The translations under genes and the position numbers were made by a program. This document shows positions 12,601 to 24,807 of a stretch of 64,000 nt of DNA, in pieces. This DNA is from Buddleja alternifolia (lineage: Eukaryota; Streptophyta; Magnoliopsida; Lamiales; Scrophulariaceae), in assembly GCA_019426215.1 (NCBI GenBank), contig CM033404.1:372001-436000 (forward strand). The letters are read 5' to 3'. The notes under the pieces were generated by a model. That model saw only the letters and a list, made by a program, of their open reading frames with translations, searched no databases and was not told the origin of the DNA. Within the stretch, counting starts at the first letter, position 1; each line of letters begins with the position of its first letter.

Positions 12601-15600
12601 TATCTCCATCTTCATTTTTATTATCTTCAGACTGTTGTAGATTGTTTCATATCCAGCTAGTACTTGTGGAATTTGATCCATTTTGAGTATGGCTTGTTTT
12701 TATTGCTTTTGACATTTGGTATGTTTGTTTACTTTTTCGAACAATATACTTTTCTTAGCAATGTTTGGCTATTTTCTGCAAGATGTTATGTTTGTCATTT
12801 TTTGGTTTCATATAAAAGAACGAACAGCTTAGAGCATTTGTTGTGAGAAAGTGTTTATGGGCAGTAACTGTTGGTTGTCCGCACAATGTATTGCTCTGGT
12901 TCATTTTTCTTTTAAATAAAGTTGCTGAATTTCTGAATCCTGTTCTTGTTGGTTCATGTTCAGCAACCTTCTGCTCTTGTGTACTTTCATCTATTACATT
13001 CTAGCCGTCATTTTTATCAATTCAATGAAGCTGATGAACAGGCCTGAAGCTAAGTTGTAGGGCCATCATTCACACTTTATTTGCATCCCACTATATTCAT
13101 TTAGCTCTCTTGGGTCAAGGGGCGAGTTCTTGTCTAACCCCTGATGTTTTCAATTTTAAGGAGGTTGAGCAACTCCGGACTGCGGTGGAAAGAGAAGTCT
13201 TGAAGATTGAGGTACTTCTCTGAAATGTTTGTGTGAATGAGACTATTTCAAAATTATGATGATGATTTGTGCATGTTGTTTACATTGTCATGCCAGGTTG
13301 AATCTACTATCAGCATTACTTAGATTACTATACTCCCCAGTTCTGTATAATTTTTGGTTTTATTTTTGTTCAACTCACACGACTTCTTTACCACCGGATA
13401 ATTGTTTTTCTTATACAAATGCCTTAATATAATACAATTCTGATGCGAGTAAATAGTGGAAACTTCTGAAAAATCCAGTGTGATGATGGATTTATGAAAA
13501 TGCTCTTTATTTAATTAATCTTCCTTTAAGATCTTGAATATTAGATGTACCTGATTTTTTTACAGTTGCTCTTCAATCCATTGATAATGACGAAAATCCG
13601 TGTTTCATGCAGAAAAGTTCTTGGCCAGTTCCGCATTTTTTGCCTCCTCTCAGTGAAGATGAGCAATTTGAGATCAAACGTGAATCGAATCATCTGACAA
13701 TACCCAATGATGGTACCGATGTCTGGGAAATTGACCCTCAATCTTTGCAGTTTGAGTCCAAAATAGCTTCGGGATCATATGGTGATTTGTAAGCACAATT
13801 AAAGTTACTTTTGTAGAATATGCTTGCAGTTGAGTGTTTTATTTACTGGAGAAAATTTATTAATCAGATACAAAGGTACTTACTGTAGTCAAGAAGTAGC
13901 AATCAAAATTCTCAAGGCAGATCGCTTGGATACAGAACTGCAGAAGGAGTTTGCGCAGGAAGTATATATAATGAGGTTCGTCAGAGTGTGTTTCTAGTCG
14001 TAGTGGTCACCAGCCTTTAGAAGGTTGCTCTCATCAACTAGCTTTCCTATGGACAAATTTTCAAAAAACCCATGTTAATATTTGATTGGCCTTTTCTCGA
14101 TATTTATAAGCTTTGGATATTTGGACCGGCTATTAATAAGACGTGTTTATCTTCACTTATAAATGTTTATTTCTTAGCCAATGTGCATGCCTATTTTTTT
14201 TACCATGCTTAGCTCTTGAGTTTACTGGGTTTAGTTACACCGGTTTTTGCCAACATTTTCTTTTATTAAACTTGATGTCATCGCATATTTTAATGTTAGA
14301 TCATACAATTAGATGGTACTTAACTTGACTCATCGTTCTCATGGTTTTCTTCCAGTTTTTGATTGATAGTATATCTTACTTGCAGAAAAGTTAGACACAA
14401 AAATGTGGTGCAGTTCATTGGAGCATGCACCAGGCCTCCTCATTTGTGTATAGTGACAGGTAATTGGCTACAAAAAATGTTTTATGAGAAATTTGTATCT
14501 TGAAGATCTAAATTATCTTGATGTTTCAGAAAACTCATTTCCTATTTCTTTAATTGCCAGAATACATGTCTGGAGGGAGTGTTTATGACTATTTGCACAA
14601 GCAAAAGGGTACTTTTAAGCTTCCAGCTTTACTCAAAGTAGCAGTTGATATATCAAAGGGAATGAACTATTTGCATCAGAACAACATAATTCACAGGGAT
14701 TTGAAGGCTGCTAATCTCTTGCTGGATGAAAATGAAGTAAGCATTAAGTTCTTCAATTGCATGAAAACTCGGCTTATATGATTTCTGATATTTTACATTG
14801 CAGGATCATCCATGTGATGAGTTAAACTTAGTCTCATAGTATATAGGATTTTAGCTTATGTTTTTGATTGATTTATTTTTATTCTTCTTTGGATACATCT
14901 TACAAGTGAACACAAAATTATTTTATTTCTTTTAGTGATCATAAGATGACCTTTTCTGTAGCCTGGCAGGCATATCTTTATCCGTCAGTTTCCACCCATT
15001 TAGGCATTTCATCTCTTAAAACCAATACTTGTATATCCATGGTATGAAATTTTGAAATTTCGGTTGGAATTTCGGGTTTTCCAGCTTCCTGAATGGAATC
15101 CAGCTTTCAGTTACAAATTTTCAGGGCTTCTTCGAATTTTCCCAAGTTTAAAAGATGAATAATTCTGTTAATAAAAAATGTCCATAGTTTCATTTATAAT
15201 TTCCGACATATTCGTATAAATTTCCATGTTATCAGTTGTAGATTCGGGATGTTTAGATAGATCTCAAAGGTTTTTATTTTTAGGTTGTTAAGGTGGCTGA
15301 TTTTGGTGTGGCTAGAGTGAAATCACAAACAGGTGTCATGACAGCTGAAACTGGAACTTACAGGTGGATGGCCCCTGAGGTATTGCATCTTGTATCGAAT
15401 TAAATTTTAAACTTAGGAATTGCTGCTTTTTTATTTGTAGACTGAAGTCTTTGTTAAAAGGTTCAGATGTCGATTTGATAATTTCTAATAGAGTGATCTC
15501 TTAGTTGCTGTAAAATATACTTCAATTTTTTATTTTGCCTTCTCCAAGGTGATTTTTTAGCATTGCTGAATTACATGATTGCTAATTTGCAGGCTGGTGT

Positions 15601-16636
15601 CATATGTATGTTGAACTTGACTATCATTATTATATTATGGCATTTTGATGTTGTCTAAGAATCATTTTGGAGATTCTCATACTTGTTTGTGTTAAATTTA
15701 CTAGATAAAGTAAAATAACCAACACATGTTGGACTTATTAGTGCTCGATTATAGACACCATTTTCAATTATTTGCATGCAGAAAAAATCTAACCAAAATG
15801 CTCTTGAAACTGTGTTGTATACTTGAACAATAGTGTTTAATTGGCTCTTTATGATAATACCCTACTATTTTCTAAACATTGTTCCTGTGTGCCGATTCTA
15901 GTTGGGAACTAGTCATACCTACATTTGCTTACAATACTTGCTGTATTTGAAGGTTATTGAACACAAACCATATGATCATAAGGCGGACGTTTTTAGTTTC
16001 GGAGTTGTTCTATGGGAATTGCTGACGGGAAAGGTATTGATTTATTATCTTAATTGTTGAAATTAATGCTTTTTTAGATACAAATTGTTAAAACATTTTT
16101 TGCTTTTTGCTTGTCAGATTCCATACGAGTACTTAACCCCATTACAAGCTGCAGTAGGAGTGGTCCAAAATGTAAACCATTTTTTTTTGTAGTTGCAACT
16201 ACACTTGTACATTCTGAGGGAGCAATCAGAAGTTTTCTTGACACACTTGTGAAAAGTTTTAGGAATTCTGTTTTGCATATTTTTCTAACAACACTTCAAT
16301 CACAAATTCTATTAGGGTCTTCGGCCAACTATTCCAAAAAACACTCATAAAAAGCTTGCTGAGCTGCTCGAGAGATGCTGGCAGCAAGATCCAACTTTGA
16401 GACCTGACTTTTCCGATGTGACTGAAACCTTGAAGAAAATTTCTAAGGAGGTATTGATGTGACTGAAATGTTACAGAAAATTTGTAAGGAGGTATTTTTC
16501 CTACAGTTAATGATTGTACTTATTTTGCCTCACTGATTGTCTAAATGACATCGGACGTATGTAACAGGTTGGAGATGATGAACGAAAGGAAAAGTCTGGA
16601 GGATTTTTTTCTGCACTGAGACGTGGACATCACTGA
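3667..16636 (+). CDS. STY46: ACT-domain Raf-like protein kinase, STY46/STY17/STY8 type
   Basis: Dual-specificity serine/threonine/tyrosine kinase of the plant group that phosphorylates chloroplast transit peptides in the cytosol (known for the family). Sixteen exons join in frame to about 560 aa: 3667-3863, 4147-4261, 4652-4716, 4902-5021, 5407-5461, 12489-12599, 13161-13211, 13613-13788, 13868-13975, 14386-14459, 14561-14736, 15284-15379, 15953-16033, 16118-16171, 16316-16450, 16568-16636. The start MVMEDNESC matches the family. The ACT domain is at about residues 166-222, split by intron 5. The kinase domain is at about 285-540, with glycine loop IASGSYGDL, lysine in [17 protein letters not shown] in VADFGVARV and TYRWMAPE. 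The C-terminus [10 protein letters not shown] is typical. All visible borders are GT..AG and phases agree. Intron 5 is about 7 kb because an antisense retrotransposon sits in it. STY17 or STY8 orthology is possible. Confidence 0.93.
5523..5964 (-). repeat. 3' LTR of the chromovirus
   Basis: 442-bp direct repeat of 11051-11454. It carries three tandem copies of a 37-bp unit starting TAGGACTCTGC at about 5684, 5721 and 5758, where the other LTR has two. It also encodes the last residues of the pol frame, which stops at 5829. Confidence 0.92.
5829..11022 (-). pseudogene. Gag-pol polyprotein of the chromovirus, broken
   Basis: Gag starts at 11022 (MVETRSGSM) and has a retrotransposon gag domain, then a zinc knuckle [15 protein letters not shown]. 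The aspartic protease motif is VDSGTSHNF. Reverse transcriptase is at 7990-8709 with the catalytic VFFDDIL. RNase H follows at 7586-7993. Integrase (about 6372-7538) has the HHCC finger, the DDE core ([15 protein letters not shown], then [10 protein letters not shown]), and an in-frame TGA where RPYRQL would be expected. A chromodomain ([15 protein letters not shown]) lies at about 5970-6100. Breaks seen: a DNA transposon between protease and RT, frame changes near 7990 and 7590-7540, and the TGA near 6372. It cannot make a continuous product. Confidence 0.9.
8692..9220. mobile_element. Small non-autonomous DNA transposon inside the chromovirus
   Basis: 529 bp inserted between protease and reverse transcriptase, flanked by the direct repeat GGTCTTAC at 8684-8691 and 9221-9228. 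The ends are imperfect inverted repeats: CTATAAAGCACGGACAC on the left, and TATGATGCACCGACACGG as the reverse complement of the right end. Subterminal sequence is rich in CGGACACGG repeats on both sides. Removing the element and one target copy rejoins the pol frame around PISVRPYRYG. The 8-bp duplication suggests hAT, but the termini are not classical, so the superfamily is open. Confidence 0.8.
11051..11454 (-). repeat. 5' LTR of the chromovirus
   Basis: 404-bp partner of 5523-5964, with two rather than three copies of the 37-bp tandem unit. It also keeps the open frame ending [11 protein letters not shown] that corresponds to the pol tail encoded in the other LTR. Confidence 0.92.
11734..12339 (-). 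other. Two unrecognised antisense ORFs in kinase intron 5
   Basis: Minus-strand ORFs of about 93 codons (11734-12015, starts [10 protein letters not shown]) and about 69 codons (12130-12339, starts [10 protein letters not shown]) lie between the retrotransposon and kinase exon 6. Base composition is more balanced than the surrounding intron. I recognise no domain. They could be a decayed gene fragment, organelle-derived DNA, or chance frames. No inverted repeats or target duplication were seen around them. Confidence 0.25.
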
Positions 16637-16920
16637 AAAGGAAAATAAAATGTTTGTGAGCTCGTATACTTGCCTCCAATTTTGGATTATTTTTATTTTT
16701 TTAAATCTATTGAACTGTACAGTATTCCTTTCATCAATGTTGAACTATTTTTTATTTTTTACTATTTCATTTTCAGACTTCATATACGAAATCTTCTTCA
16801 GTTTGTTCTCCCTTTGTTATGTTTTGGTTGAATTGCTTCTAGTAGTATGCAATACTGTATGTTCTGAGATTAATTGCATAAGTTTTTAGTAGTCAATGTG
16901 GTTCAATAGTAGGGGGAAAA

Positions 16921-17060
16921 TCTATGTTAGACCAAGACTGATGGTCCTAGTGTCTATATATCTCATACAAGGTGTATTGTGTGCGGTCTCTACACTCAGT
17001 TGTATGAGAGAGGTAGACACAGAATGCACACTTGGGCCATTGGACTCGATCTGACATAGA
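16921..17060. mobile_element. Fold-back MITE-like inverted repeat
   Basis: The first about 35 bases (TCTATGTTAGACCAAGACTG...) are repeated in inverted form at the end (reverse complement TCTATGTCAGATCGAGTCC...), giving a hairpin-capable element of about 140 bp just downstream of the kinase stop codon. Target duplications are not clear. Confidence 0.5.
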
Positions 17061-17154
17061 ATTACCGTAATAGTTGTGAGATTGTGCCAAGTCAGCTCGT
17101 GTGTGGATAGGGGATGAAAGAGTAAATATTTTAGAGAATATTACATATTTAGTT

Positions 17155-17709
17155 GGGAAAATTACACCAATACCAACTGTTGTAATAGCTAATTACACCA
17201 ACTCATTCTTATAATTAAAATTACAAATACCTAAATCACTATAATTGAAAATTATATTTATCCCCTGGAAACCCTCGGCCAATGGACAAACAATACTAAA
17301 TAATGACATGTTTGCCATTCACTAAAATAATTAAAAAAATAAAAACAACTGGAATAATATTTTTGTTATGGCCGTACATGGGGTTAATTGTAAAGTTTTT
17401 AGGGAGTTAAATTGTAAGAATTTTTTAATACATAGGGGGTGATATTGTAAGAAATGCATTATAATAGAGGAGATTTGTGTAATTTCAAATAAAGAGGGGA
17501 GGGTTGGTGTAATTTTTCCTAAATAACATTTGGACATGGGCATTTTTGGAAGTTTACATGATGACATCATCAAAAAATTGATCTCGGGAGTAAATGTAAT
17601 TCTCAATTATAGTGGATTAGGTATTTGTAATTTCAGTTATAAGATGTTAAGTTTGTGTAATGACTTATTTATAGCAGTGGGTGTTGGTAACTTGGTATAA
17701 TTTCCTCTT
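17155..17709. mobile_element. MITE with GGGAAAATTACACC-type ends
   Basis: The left end GGGAAAATTACACCAATACC and the right end (reverse complement GAGGAAATTATACCAAG) form imperfect terminal inverted repeats. The flanks share TTTAGTT (17148-17154 and 17710-17716). The interior has G-rich stretches such as GGGGGTGATATTG. No coding capacity. The group resembles Mutator-like MITEs by its ends, as do the elements at 22775 and 30552. Confidence 0.6.
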
Positions 17710-17716
17710 TTTAGTT

Positions 17717-19861
17717 TACAAATGATATTCATACTCCTTAGATTGTATGGATGAGGGAGATTCCCTAAAGCTTTTCAAGAATATTTTTGTCCTAGCTTTA
17801 TACATTGCAGGATTTTTCAAAAGTTAGTGTATACTTCCAGTACTTTCTAAAATTTTCTATATTTCTTCGGAATACTCCCATAGTTTCAAATCTTTGGAGC
17901 TCCAATAGTGTCAAACCGTCAGGGGGCGTGGTAATGACAACACTTTAAGTATAAAATAAACATACATCTTGAATTTTTTAACAAGTAAGACGTGAGCTCC
18001 AATCAGGTTTAATTGAGTTAAAAAATGAATGGGATTCATGGACAATCCTTCTTGTTGAACATGTGTTAAACATGGTTGTTATTGACAACAACGCAATTTG
18101 ATTAAAGATTAGCTCAATCTAAAAGAGAGAAAACTCATTTTGGTTAAAATGAACTCAATTTAAAAGAGGAGGAAAAAAAAACCATTTTGATCAAAATGAA
18201 GTCAATTTAGAAGTGAGAAAAAAACTCTCTTTTAGCAACGAGGGTTTCATACAATATCCATAATTTAATAAGTACCACCAAAACTAGTCGAGTCAAATGA
18301 TACGCAACTTGTGATTTCTAAATACGATAAAAATTTGATGTTTACTTAAATACCATCTCGCATTATCTATGCGATCAAGCCCCAAGGGATCATGGTTCAT
18401 TGTCTATTTTTTTTGTAATAAATAGGAAGATTTGTATAATTACAAGTTGGGACCATACATAAATATAGAGGAATATTAGCAACGTATAATTTCCGATAAA
18501 TTCTCAACAAAATTTCATAGGACTTGGGTATGAAACTATGAATTGATATTTGTGCACATTTAATTGAAAATCTAGTCAGGCGTCAGCAATGCATGGGGAA
18601 GTAACCCCCCACTCGTCTAGCTAGTCGTCTTCTCCATAAACCATAATGCATGAATTTGGCTATAGTCTTCATCAAATATTCTTCTTAATTTCCTATTTAC
18701 TGCTCTCTTTTCTCACCATAATTTATTTTAACAACAATATACTAACAAATGAATGCCTACTTAGTTGTAAAAATAAATTAATAAAATACTAGGTGTAAAT
18801 TATTTCTCCAATCATAGGTGATTAATATTTAATTCTATTTCTACACCTAGACCACGCTACTCTCGCCGTATCCCCACTCTTAAAATTCGTCCATGCCGCC
18901 ACCTCCTCTTTAACAAACTACATATCATCTTTTTATGTCCATAGCATCATAAAGTACATTACTTGTATACTGATCTATATATATACATACATATATATAA
19001 TGTCTCTTGAACTATTCTTACTGTCACATATACACCCTAAACTTTAAAAGGTACCAAAATAGTCCCTCAAGAAAATATGCCAAATTCTAAATCCAAAAAC
19101 AACCTTACAATATTAAAGCACCAAATGAACTTATTTGGTTATTTTTTTTACTGAACTTATAAGATTTGTATGAAATTGCAAATTTTATAAACTTTATTCA
19201 AGATTTAAATGATTTATTAATTGATAAAATTAAATAACTTGTAATTGATTAATTGAGTATGATAGAATTGGAAAATACAAATCATATAAGTTTAAAATCT
19301 ACAATTTGTTAATTAATAGTTTGTTAATTTTATTAATTTAAATTAAAGATTTTATTAATTTATAAGTTATAAATTTACAAATAACAAGATTTAAATGATT
19401 TCTTAATTGATAAGATTTAATTAAACAAGATCTAAATAATAATAATACTTCTCCATAATTTGTTAATTAACACATTACAAGATTTAAATGATTTGATAAT
19501 TTTGAAGACTAAAAAAAAAAAGAATCACAGGGCAAGTCAATATAATGCTTAAATATTGTAAGATTATGTATGGATAAGAGAATTTTCATAAATCATGAAT
19601 TTTCATAAAAGACTATTTTGGTATATGTGACCATATGAATAGTTAGGGGGCATTTTGTATTTTCTATTTTGCCATATATATGTGTGTGTATATATATATG
19701 TCATATTTCCTTATCAAAACATGAAAAAATTTCTTAACCGATAGAGCTCTCTTCTCCAAATTTTACGTGCTCCAGAGTGTGAGAAAAGTAGAACCGGAAA
19801 ATGATTGTTTCATTTTTCCATTGAATCTTAATTGATTGGTGTGTTTCCTTTATCAATAATA
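17717..19861. other. AT-rich spacer upstream of the MSL gene
   Basis: No gene-like frame. There are several AT-rich, partly repeated stretches around 19140-19500 that use the words ATTTGTTAATTA and GATTTAAATGATT, and a TATATG microsatellite near 18978-19000 and 19676-19700. The MSL promoter is probably in the last few hundred bases, but no single site can be fixed. Confidence 0.45.
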
Positions 19862-22800
19862 ATGGATATTTCTTCTTCCTTCAAGAAAACCTACAAATCC
19901 AGCAATTCATACAACAAGCATAAGAGAAGAATTTCTATAGGCAGCGGCGCAGAAGAAGACGCACACCACGAGCAGCAGCCAATTCTATCAGACCACAACC
20001 GCGAATCCTCAGCCGCCACGTCACCTCCATCGGAAGTTATCGTCAAAATCGACGACGGCGATGAGTCCGCCGCCATAGATAGGAATGTTAATCGCGAATC
20101 GAGCCTAGATTTCTGGAAAGATGATTCAAACAGTGCCATGCAACAATCTGGATTCGATTTTCAGGACGATCCTCCGGCGAAGCTGATTGGACAATTTTTG
20201 AATAAACAGAAGGCTGCCGGCGTAGAAGTGTCGCTGGACGTGGATCTGGAAATGGATGAATTGCGCTCCGATCGTAACATTCCACCTGTGAATCACAATT
20301 ATGATGAGCAAAATAAGGATAATCTAAGTGTTTCATCGTCCAAGGAGCTGAGAGTTTCTTTCCAGGCTCCAAACCCTAGCGATATGATTAGCAATGTGGT
20401 TGATATCAGTCCTATTGAACAAGAAAAGAACTGGCAAAACAACGAGTCCTCCTCCGATGAGGATGAGAATCGAAGGAATATCAACAGGAGGCGATCTTCG
20501 ATTATCGATGTGCAAAATGATAGTGGTGGCACTGGCAATGAGGGTCAGGTATTGAAATGTACGTCGATTCAGAGGAGGTTTAGTAATCTAGGTAGATTGA
20601 AGACTAAGTCTAGGTTAATAGACCTGCCTGAGGTCCCAGATAAGAAATCAGGGATGATCAGGTCTGGTCAAATTCGATCTGGAATGCTTGGAAGAGCTTC
20701 TGGAATGTTATCAAAGCCGGGGGAGGAAGAAGAAGATGATCCATTATTCGATGAGGATCTTCCAGATGAGTATAAGAAGTCTAAATTTGATGCATTGACT
20801 ATTGCACAATGGATAAGTCTTGTTTTGATAGTGACGGCTTTGGCGTGTACTCTTGCTATTCCTGAATGGAAGAGTAAAAAGCTTAGAGGGCTGAGTATAT
20901 GGAAATGGGAGGTTTTGGTTCTTGTTTTAATTTGTGGGAGATTGGTTTCAGGTTGGGGGATTAGGATAGTTGTTTTCTTCATTGAGAGGAATTTCTTTAT
21001 GAGGAAAAGAGTTTTGTATTTCGTTTATGGCGTTCGAAAGGCTGTTCAGAATTGTATTTGGTTAGGACTAGTTTTGATTGCTTGGCATTCTATGTTTGAT
21101 AAGAAAGTCGAAGGGAGCATCAAGTTTCTATGGTATGTAAACAAGTTGATGGTGTGCATGCTTGTGGGGACATTGCTTTGGTTAGTTAAAACACTTATGG
21201 TTAAAGTCCTTGCTTCTTCATTCCATGTCAGCACTTTCTTTGATCGTATACAAGAATCATTGTTTAATCAATATGTGATTGAGACGTTATCCGGACCGCC
21301 ATTGGTTGAGATAAAGAATCAGCAAGAAGAAGAGGACAGGACAATGGCTGAGGTTTGGAGGCTTCAAAATGCAGGGGCTACTTTGCCACCCGAGCTGCGG
21401 GCCCCATCTTTTCAGCCAACGAAGAGTGGGAAGGGATTAGGCCGGAAAAGCGGAGGATTGCCCCCCAAAGTACCGGTTAAAGGAGTGAGCTTCAGGTTTT
21501 CTGGCCAGCTACCTAAAAGTCAAGATGATCAGGGGATATCAATAGACAAGTTGCACAAATTAAATCATAAGAACATTTCTGCTTGGAATATGAAGAGGTT
21601 GATAAAAGTTGTTCGGAATGGGGTTTTGACCACTTTGGACGAGCGTTTGATAGATAGCTCACAAGGCGACGAGGCTGCCACTCAGATCAGGAGTGAATAT
21701 GAGGCGAAAGGTGCAGCAAGGAAGATTTTCAGAAATGTGGCTAGGCCAAGGGCCAAGTAAGTTTCTCTATATCATGAACAAATTATTATGTTTTTTCACA
21801 AGAAATATCAATTTCATATCAGGCTCTTGAAATAATTATATATGTAGTTCTTGGCTCGTATGGGCTTAAGATCCTCAAGGAGTTCAAATATATTTTCATT
21901 TCTGTCAGGTTCATCTACCTTGAGGATCTAGTGCGTTTCTTGCAACAAGATGAGGCTTTGAAAACCCTGAACATTGTGGAAGGATCAGCTGAAAGCGAAA
22001 AAATCAGCAAATCTTCCCTAAAAAACTGGGTGGTAAGAAATACGAACCAACATCACATTTACCATATGATTTTGTAGCATCTCAATATTTTGATGATTTG
22101 TTATGTATATCATGTTTGTACCCTGTTTTCCCTAGGTGAACGCCTTCAGAGAACGAAAAGCTCTTGCCTTAACACTAAATGACACAAAAACAGCAGTGAA
22201 CAAACTCCATAAGATGGTGAATGTTATAGTTGGCATCATCATAGTTATAATTTGTCTACTGATTCTTGAAATTGCATCCAGCAAGTTTCTGCTATATGTC
22301 AGCTCTCAGATTGTGGTCGTGGCATTTATATTTGGAAACACGTTGAAGACGATATTTGAAGCTATCATATTTGTATTCGTAATGCATCCTTTTGATGTTG
22401 GTGATCGATGTGAGGTTGATGGAGTTCAGGTATAAGCAATTCATACTCTTCCCATATTCTTTTGTTATAATTTAATAATTAACCCTATCTTTTTTTGAGA
22501 ATTTTCAGATGATTGTGGAAGAAATGAATATCTTGACTACGGTGTTTTTGAGATTCGACAATCAGAAGATATTTTACCCGAACGTTACTCTTGCGACTAG
22601 GGCCATCGGTAACTATTATCGCAGTCCAGATATGGGCGATTCTGTTGATTTTGTAGTCCATATTGCTACACCAGCAGAGAAGATTGCCATCATAAAGCAA
22701 AGAATAACAAGGTAAATGTAAAAAGTCCATTTTTATTCAAGAAATGTCTCCTTATCTTTTCTATATAATTAAGAGTAAATTGCTTAGGTGCCCTTGAGTG

Positions 22801-23345
22801 AGACCCTTATTACGAAAAACATCTCGAGATTTGAGAAATTACCATGAATTCGCCTGTCCGTAAAAACATGTTACGATTTGACCACCTGCCAATAAGAAGC
22901 ATTTTAGAATTCCATAATCTGTTTTTTCGAGTTCTCAGGGTCTTATAAAGGGTGTCACTTTAATTTGCTAAACTTCAGGAGCGTGTGGTAATTACTCGGT
23001 AAATGAGGGAAGTCCACGTATTATCCTAATCAATTTACATTTGCCAATTGCAGTTACATTGAGAACAGGAGTGACCACTGGTACCCCTCACCCTCAGTAG
23101 TCCTAATGAATTTGGAAGATTTGTGTGGACTTAAATTGTCAGTTTGGATGAGACACCGAATGAACCATCAGGACATGGGAGAGAAGTGGAAAAGGAGAGC
23201 CCTTTTGGTGGAAGAGATGGTTAAGATTTTTAAAGAACTCGATATAGAGTACCGTTTATATCCCATTGACATAAATATTCGAGCAATGCCACCTTTGAAC
23301 TCGAGCAGGATCCCTCCGACATGGACTTCGCCTCAAGGCAACTGA
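19862..23345 (+). CDS. MSL: Mechanosensitive ion channel, MscS-like (MSL6/MSL8 class)
   Basis: Plasma-membrane channel of the MscS family that opens under membrane tension and lets anions pass. Five exons (19862-21756, 21909-22032, 22136-22429, 22509-22711, 23054-23345) join in frame to about 935 aa. The long acidic, serine-rich cytosolic N-terminus holds the class motif PPAKLIGQFLNKQKA. Hydrophobic segments start near residues 313, 346, 386 and 423. The last two lie near residues 697 and 722, in exon 3. The pore-lining helix ends IFEAIIFVFVMHPFDVGDRC, the MscS signature. The C-terminal beta domain reads NILTTVFLRFD then YYRSPDMGD. The start is the first ATG in the open frame (MDISSSFKK). Intron 4 contains a MITE-like insert. 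Assignment to MSL6 versus MSL4/5/8 needs a tree; MSL10 fits less well because of the N-terminus. Confidence 0.93.
22775..23038. mobile_element. MITE-like insert in MSL intron 4
   Basis: The ends GTAAATTGCTTAGG and (reverse complement of the right end) GTAAATTGATTAGG are inverted repeats of about 14 bases, with degenerate similarity further in. It fills most of the 342-bp intron and leaves both splice sites free. A target duplication is not evident. Confidence 0.45.
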
Positions 23346-24385
23346 ATGAGTTAACGTTCATAAGCCATTATGGTACTTCAGCTATAGAGTCATTGAAACA
23401 TTCAGTATAGGAAATGAAGAATGGTGAAATGAAGAGAATTTTGGGTTTCCTCTGCTCTGCTATGTAGTTGGTTTTGTTTAGTAAATTATTATTTAGTATA
23501 TCTTCTATGGTATAGTGGAGGATTAGAGTATTTAGAGTAGATATTCATACTTGGAGAGATTTTGAGACTTATGCACCTTCTCCAAGTGAGGAAGAAACGT
23601 TGTTTAATTTTTGCAGCAGATGCTTAATATATTCTTTCTTTGCAGCTTACTTGTTCATGTTCATTACATTTTCAATGCTCAGTTTATCACTTCAAATTAA
23701 TGTTTTTGCACCTGGTGTAGATCAAGGTTTGCCTTGGGGATTGACAGGGTAGGTCGTTAAGGTTGTCTTTTTTAAATATCCCTGCATGGTGAGATTAAAC
23801 TCAGTATCTTCGTTTTGTACGGGCCTCTTGGGTCTTGGGTCATCCGGAATATCCAATCTCTCTAGGAATGAACCCCACATGTTGGCCCAATCACATCGAT
23901 TGCGTTGCTTTTAATTTTTAGACTTTCGGAAGTGATCAAGAATGATCCGAGAAATCCCTGGAGGTAGCATGAGGAGGTGATAGAGGTTAGAGAAATTTTC
24001 CCCGAATTGTATAAATAAAGTTGCGAGGGATTGGACCGCAAAACATTTGCTTGCAGAGAGTAACTCAAAGAGAGTTATCATAATGTCATTTCGATATAAT
24101 GTATGGATTGAAGTAAAATTATTACTATAGTTTGGTTCAAAACGACATATATAAGTCTTTACATTCGAAACATTATTTTTAAGAGAAAAGTTCAATCAAA
24201 TAAGTATTAGTTTTACTCTTGAGTATAATACAAAATGAATTGCCCATGATTCTTTTTTTGATGTAGGAATTACCCATGACTCAGTTTTCTTGAAACGTCC
24301 ATAACCAAATAGTAGCCTTGTGTCAAGAGTAAATATTTTGTGGGACAGAAAAGACGTATAAAAGGAATAGAGAGTAGTAAAAGGC
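23346..24385. other. Spacer between MSL and ATR
   Basis: Begins with the MSL 3' UTR. No gene-like frame and no clear repeat pair were seen before the SINE. Confidence 0.45.
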
Positions 24386-24531
24386 ATCTAACAAGCTTGT
24401 TAAGTATTATCACTTGGGGAGGTCCTGGGTTCAATCCCACTTTTCTCTTTTTATTTGGATTTTTATGAGGTTCGTGTGACTCATTATTTGTCGGTTCAAC
24501 TTAGTCGGGTAAGAGGAATTAAAAAAAAAAA
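24386..24531 (+). mobile_element. tRNA-derived SINE candidate
   Basis: Contains a pol III B-box-like GGTCCTGGGTTCAATCCCA at about 24421-24439 and ends in A-rich tail AATTAAAAAAAAAAAA. It is flanked by long, nearly identical direct repeats: AGAGAGTAGTAAAAGGC at 24369-24385 and AGAGAGATTGTAAAAGGC at 24532-24549. Together these are the hallmarks of LINE-mobilised insertion. The A box is not obvious, so the tRNA parent is unknown. Confidence 0.6.
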
Positions 24532-24807
24532 AGAGAGATTGTAAAAGGCTTTTCAATTTGGGTACTTTACCTGGATCCGGGTGAGTGCAGCAGCTTTAGG
24601 AAAGTTGCCGGTGCTATGTGACGGGTATGCAACAGTCTTATGTTAAACCGACGTTAAGGTAACTTATTTTAAACCCACACACAGCAAACTAAAGTAAATT
24701 CCCACAAAAATCAAATTGTAAAATTCGAAATAGGAGGGAAAAGCAAAGGAAATTCCTCATATACATACACACAGAAAGAACACACACTTGAGTGTGTGCT
24801 CTGTGTA

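Noticed and set aside
16623..16889. 88-codon frame after the kinase stop
   Set aside because: Hydrophobic low-complexity AT-rich frame in the 3' UTR without any family signal.
19832..19861. Upstream extension of the MSL frame
   Set aside because: The longer frame has no ATG before 19862; the ATG at 19862 gives the usual N-terminus.
24415..24440. Possible tRNA gene from the GGTTCAATCC box
   Set aside because: No cloverleaf can be folded and the A-tail and target duplications fit a SINE.
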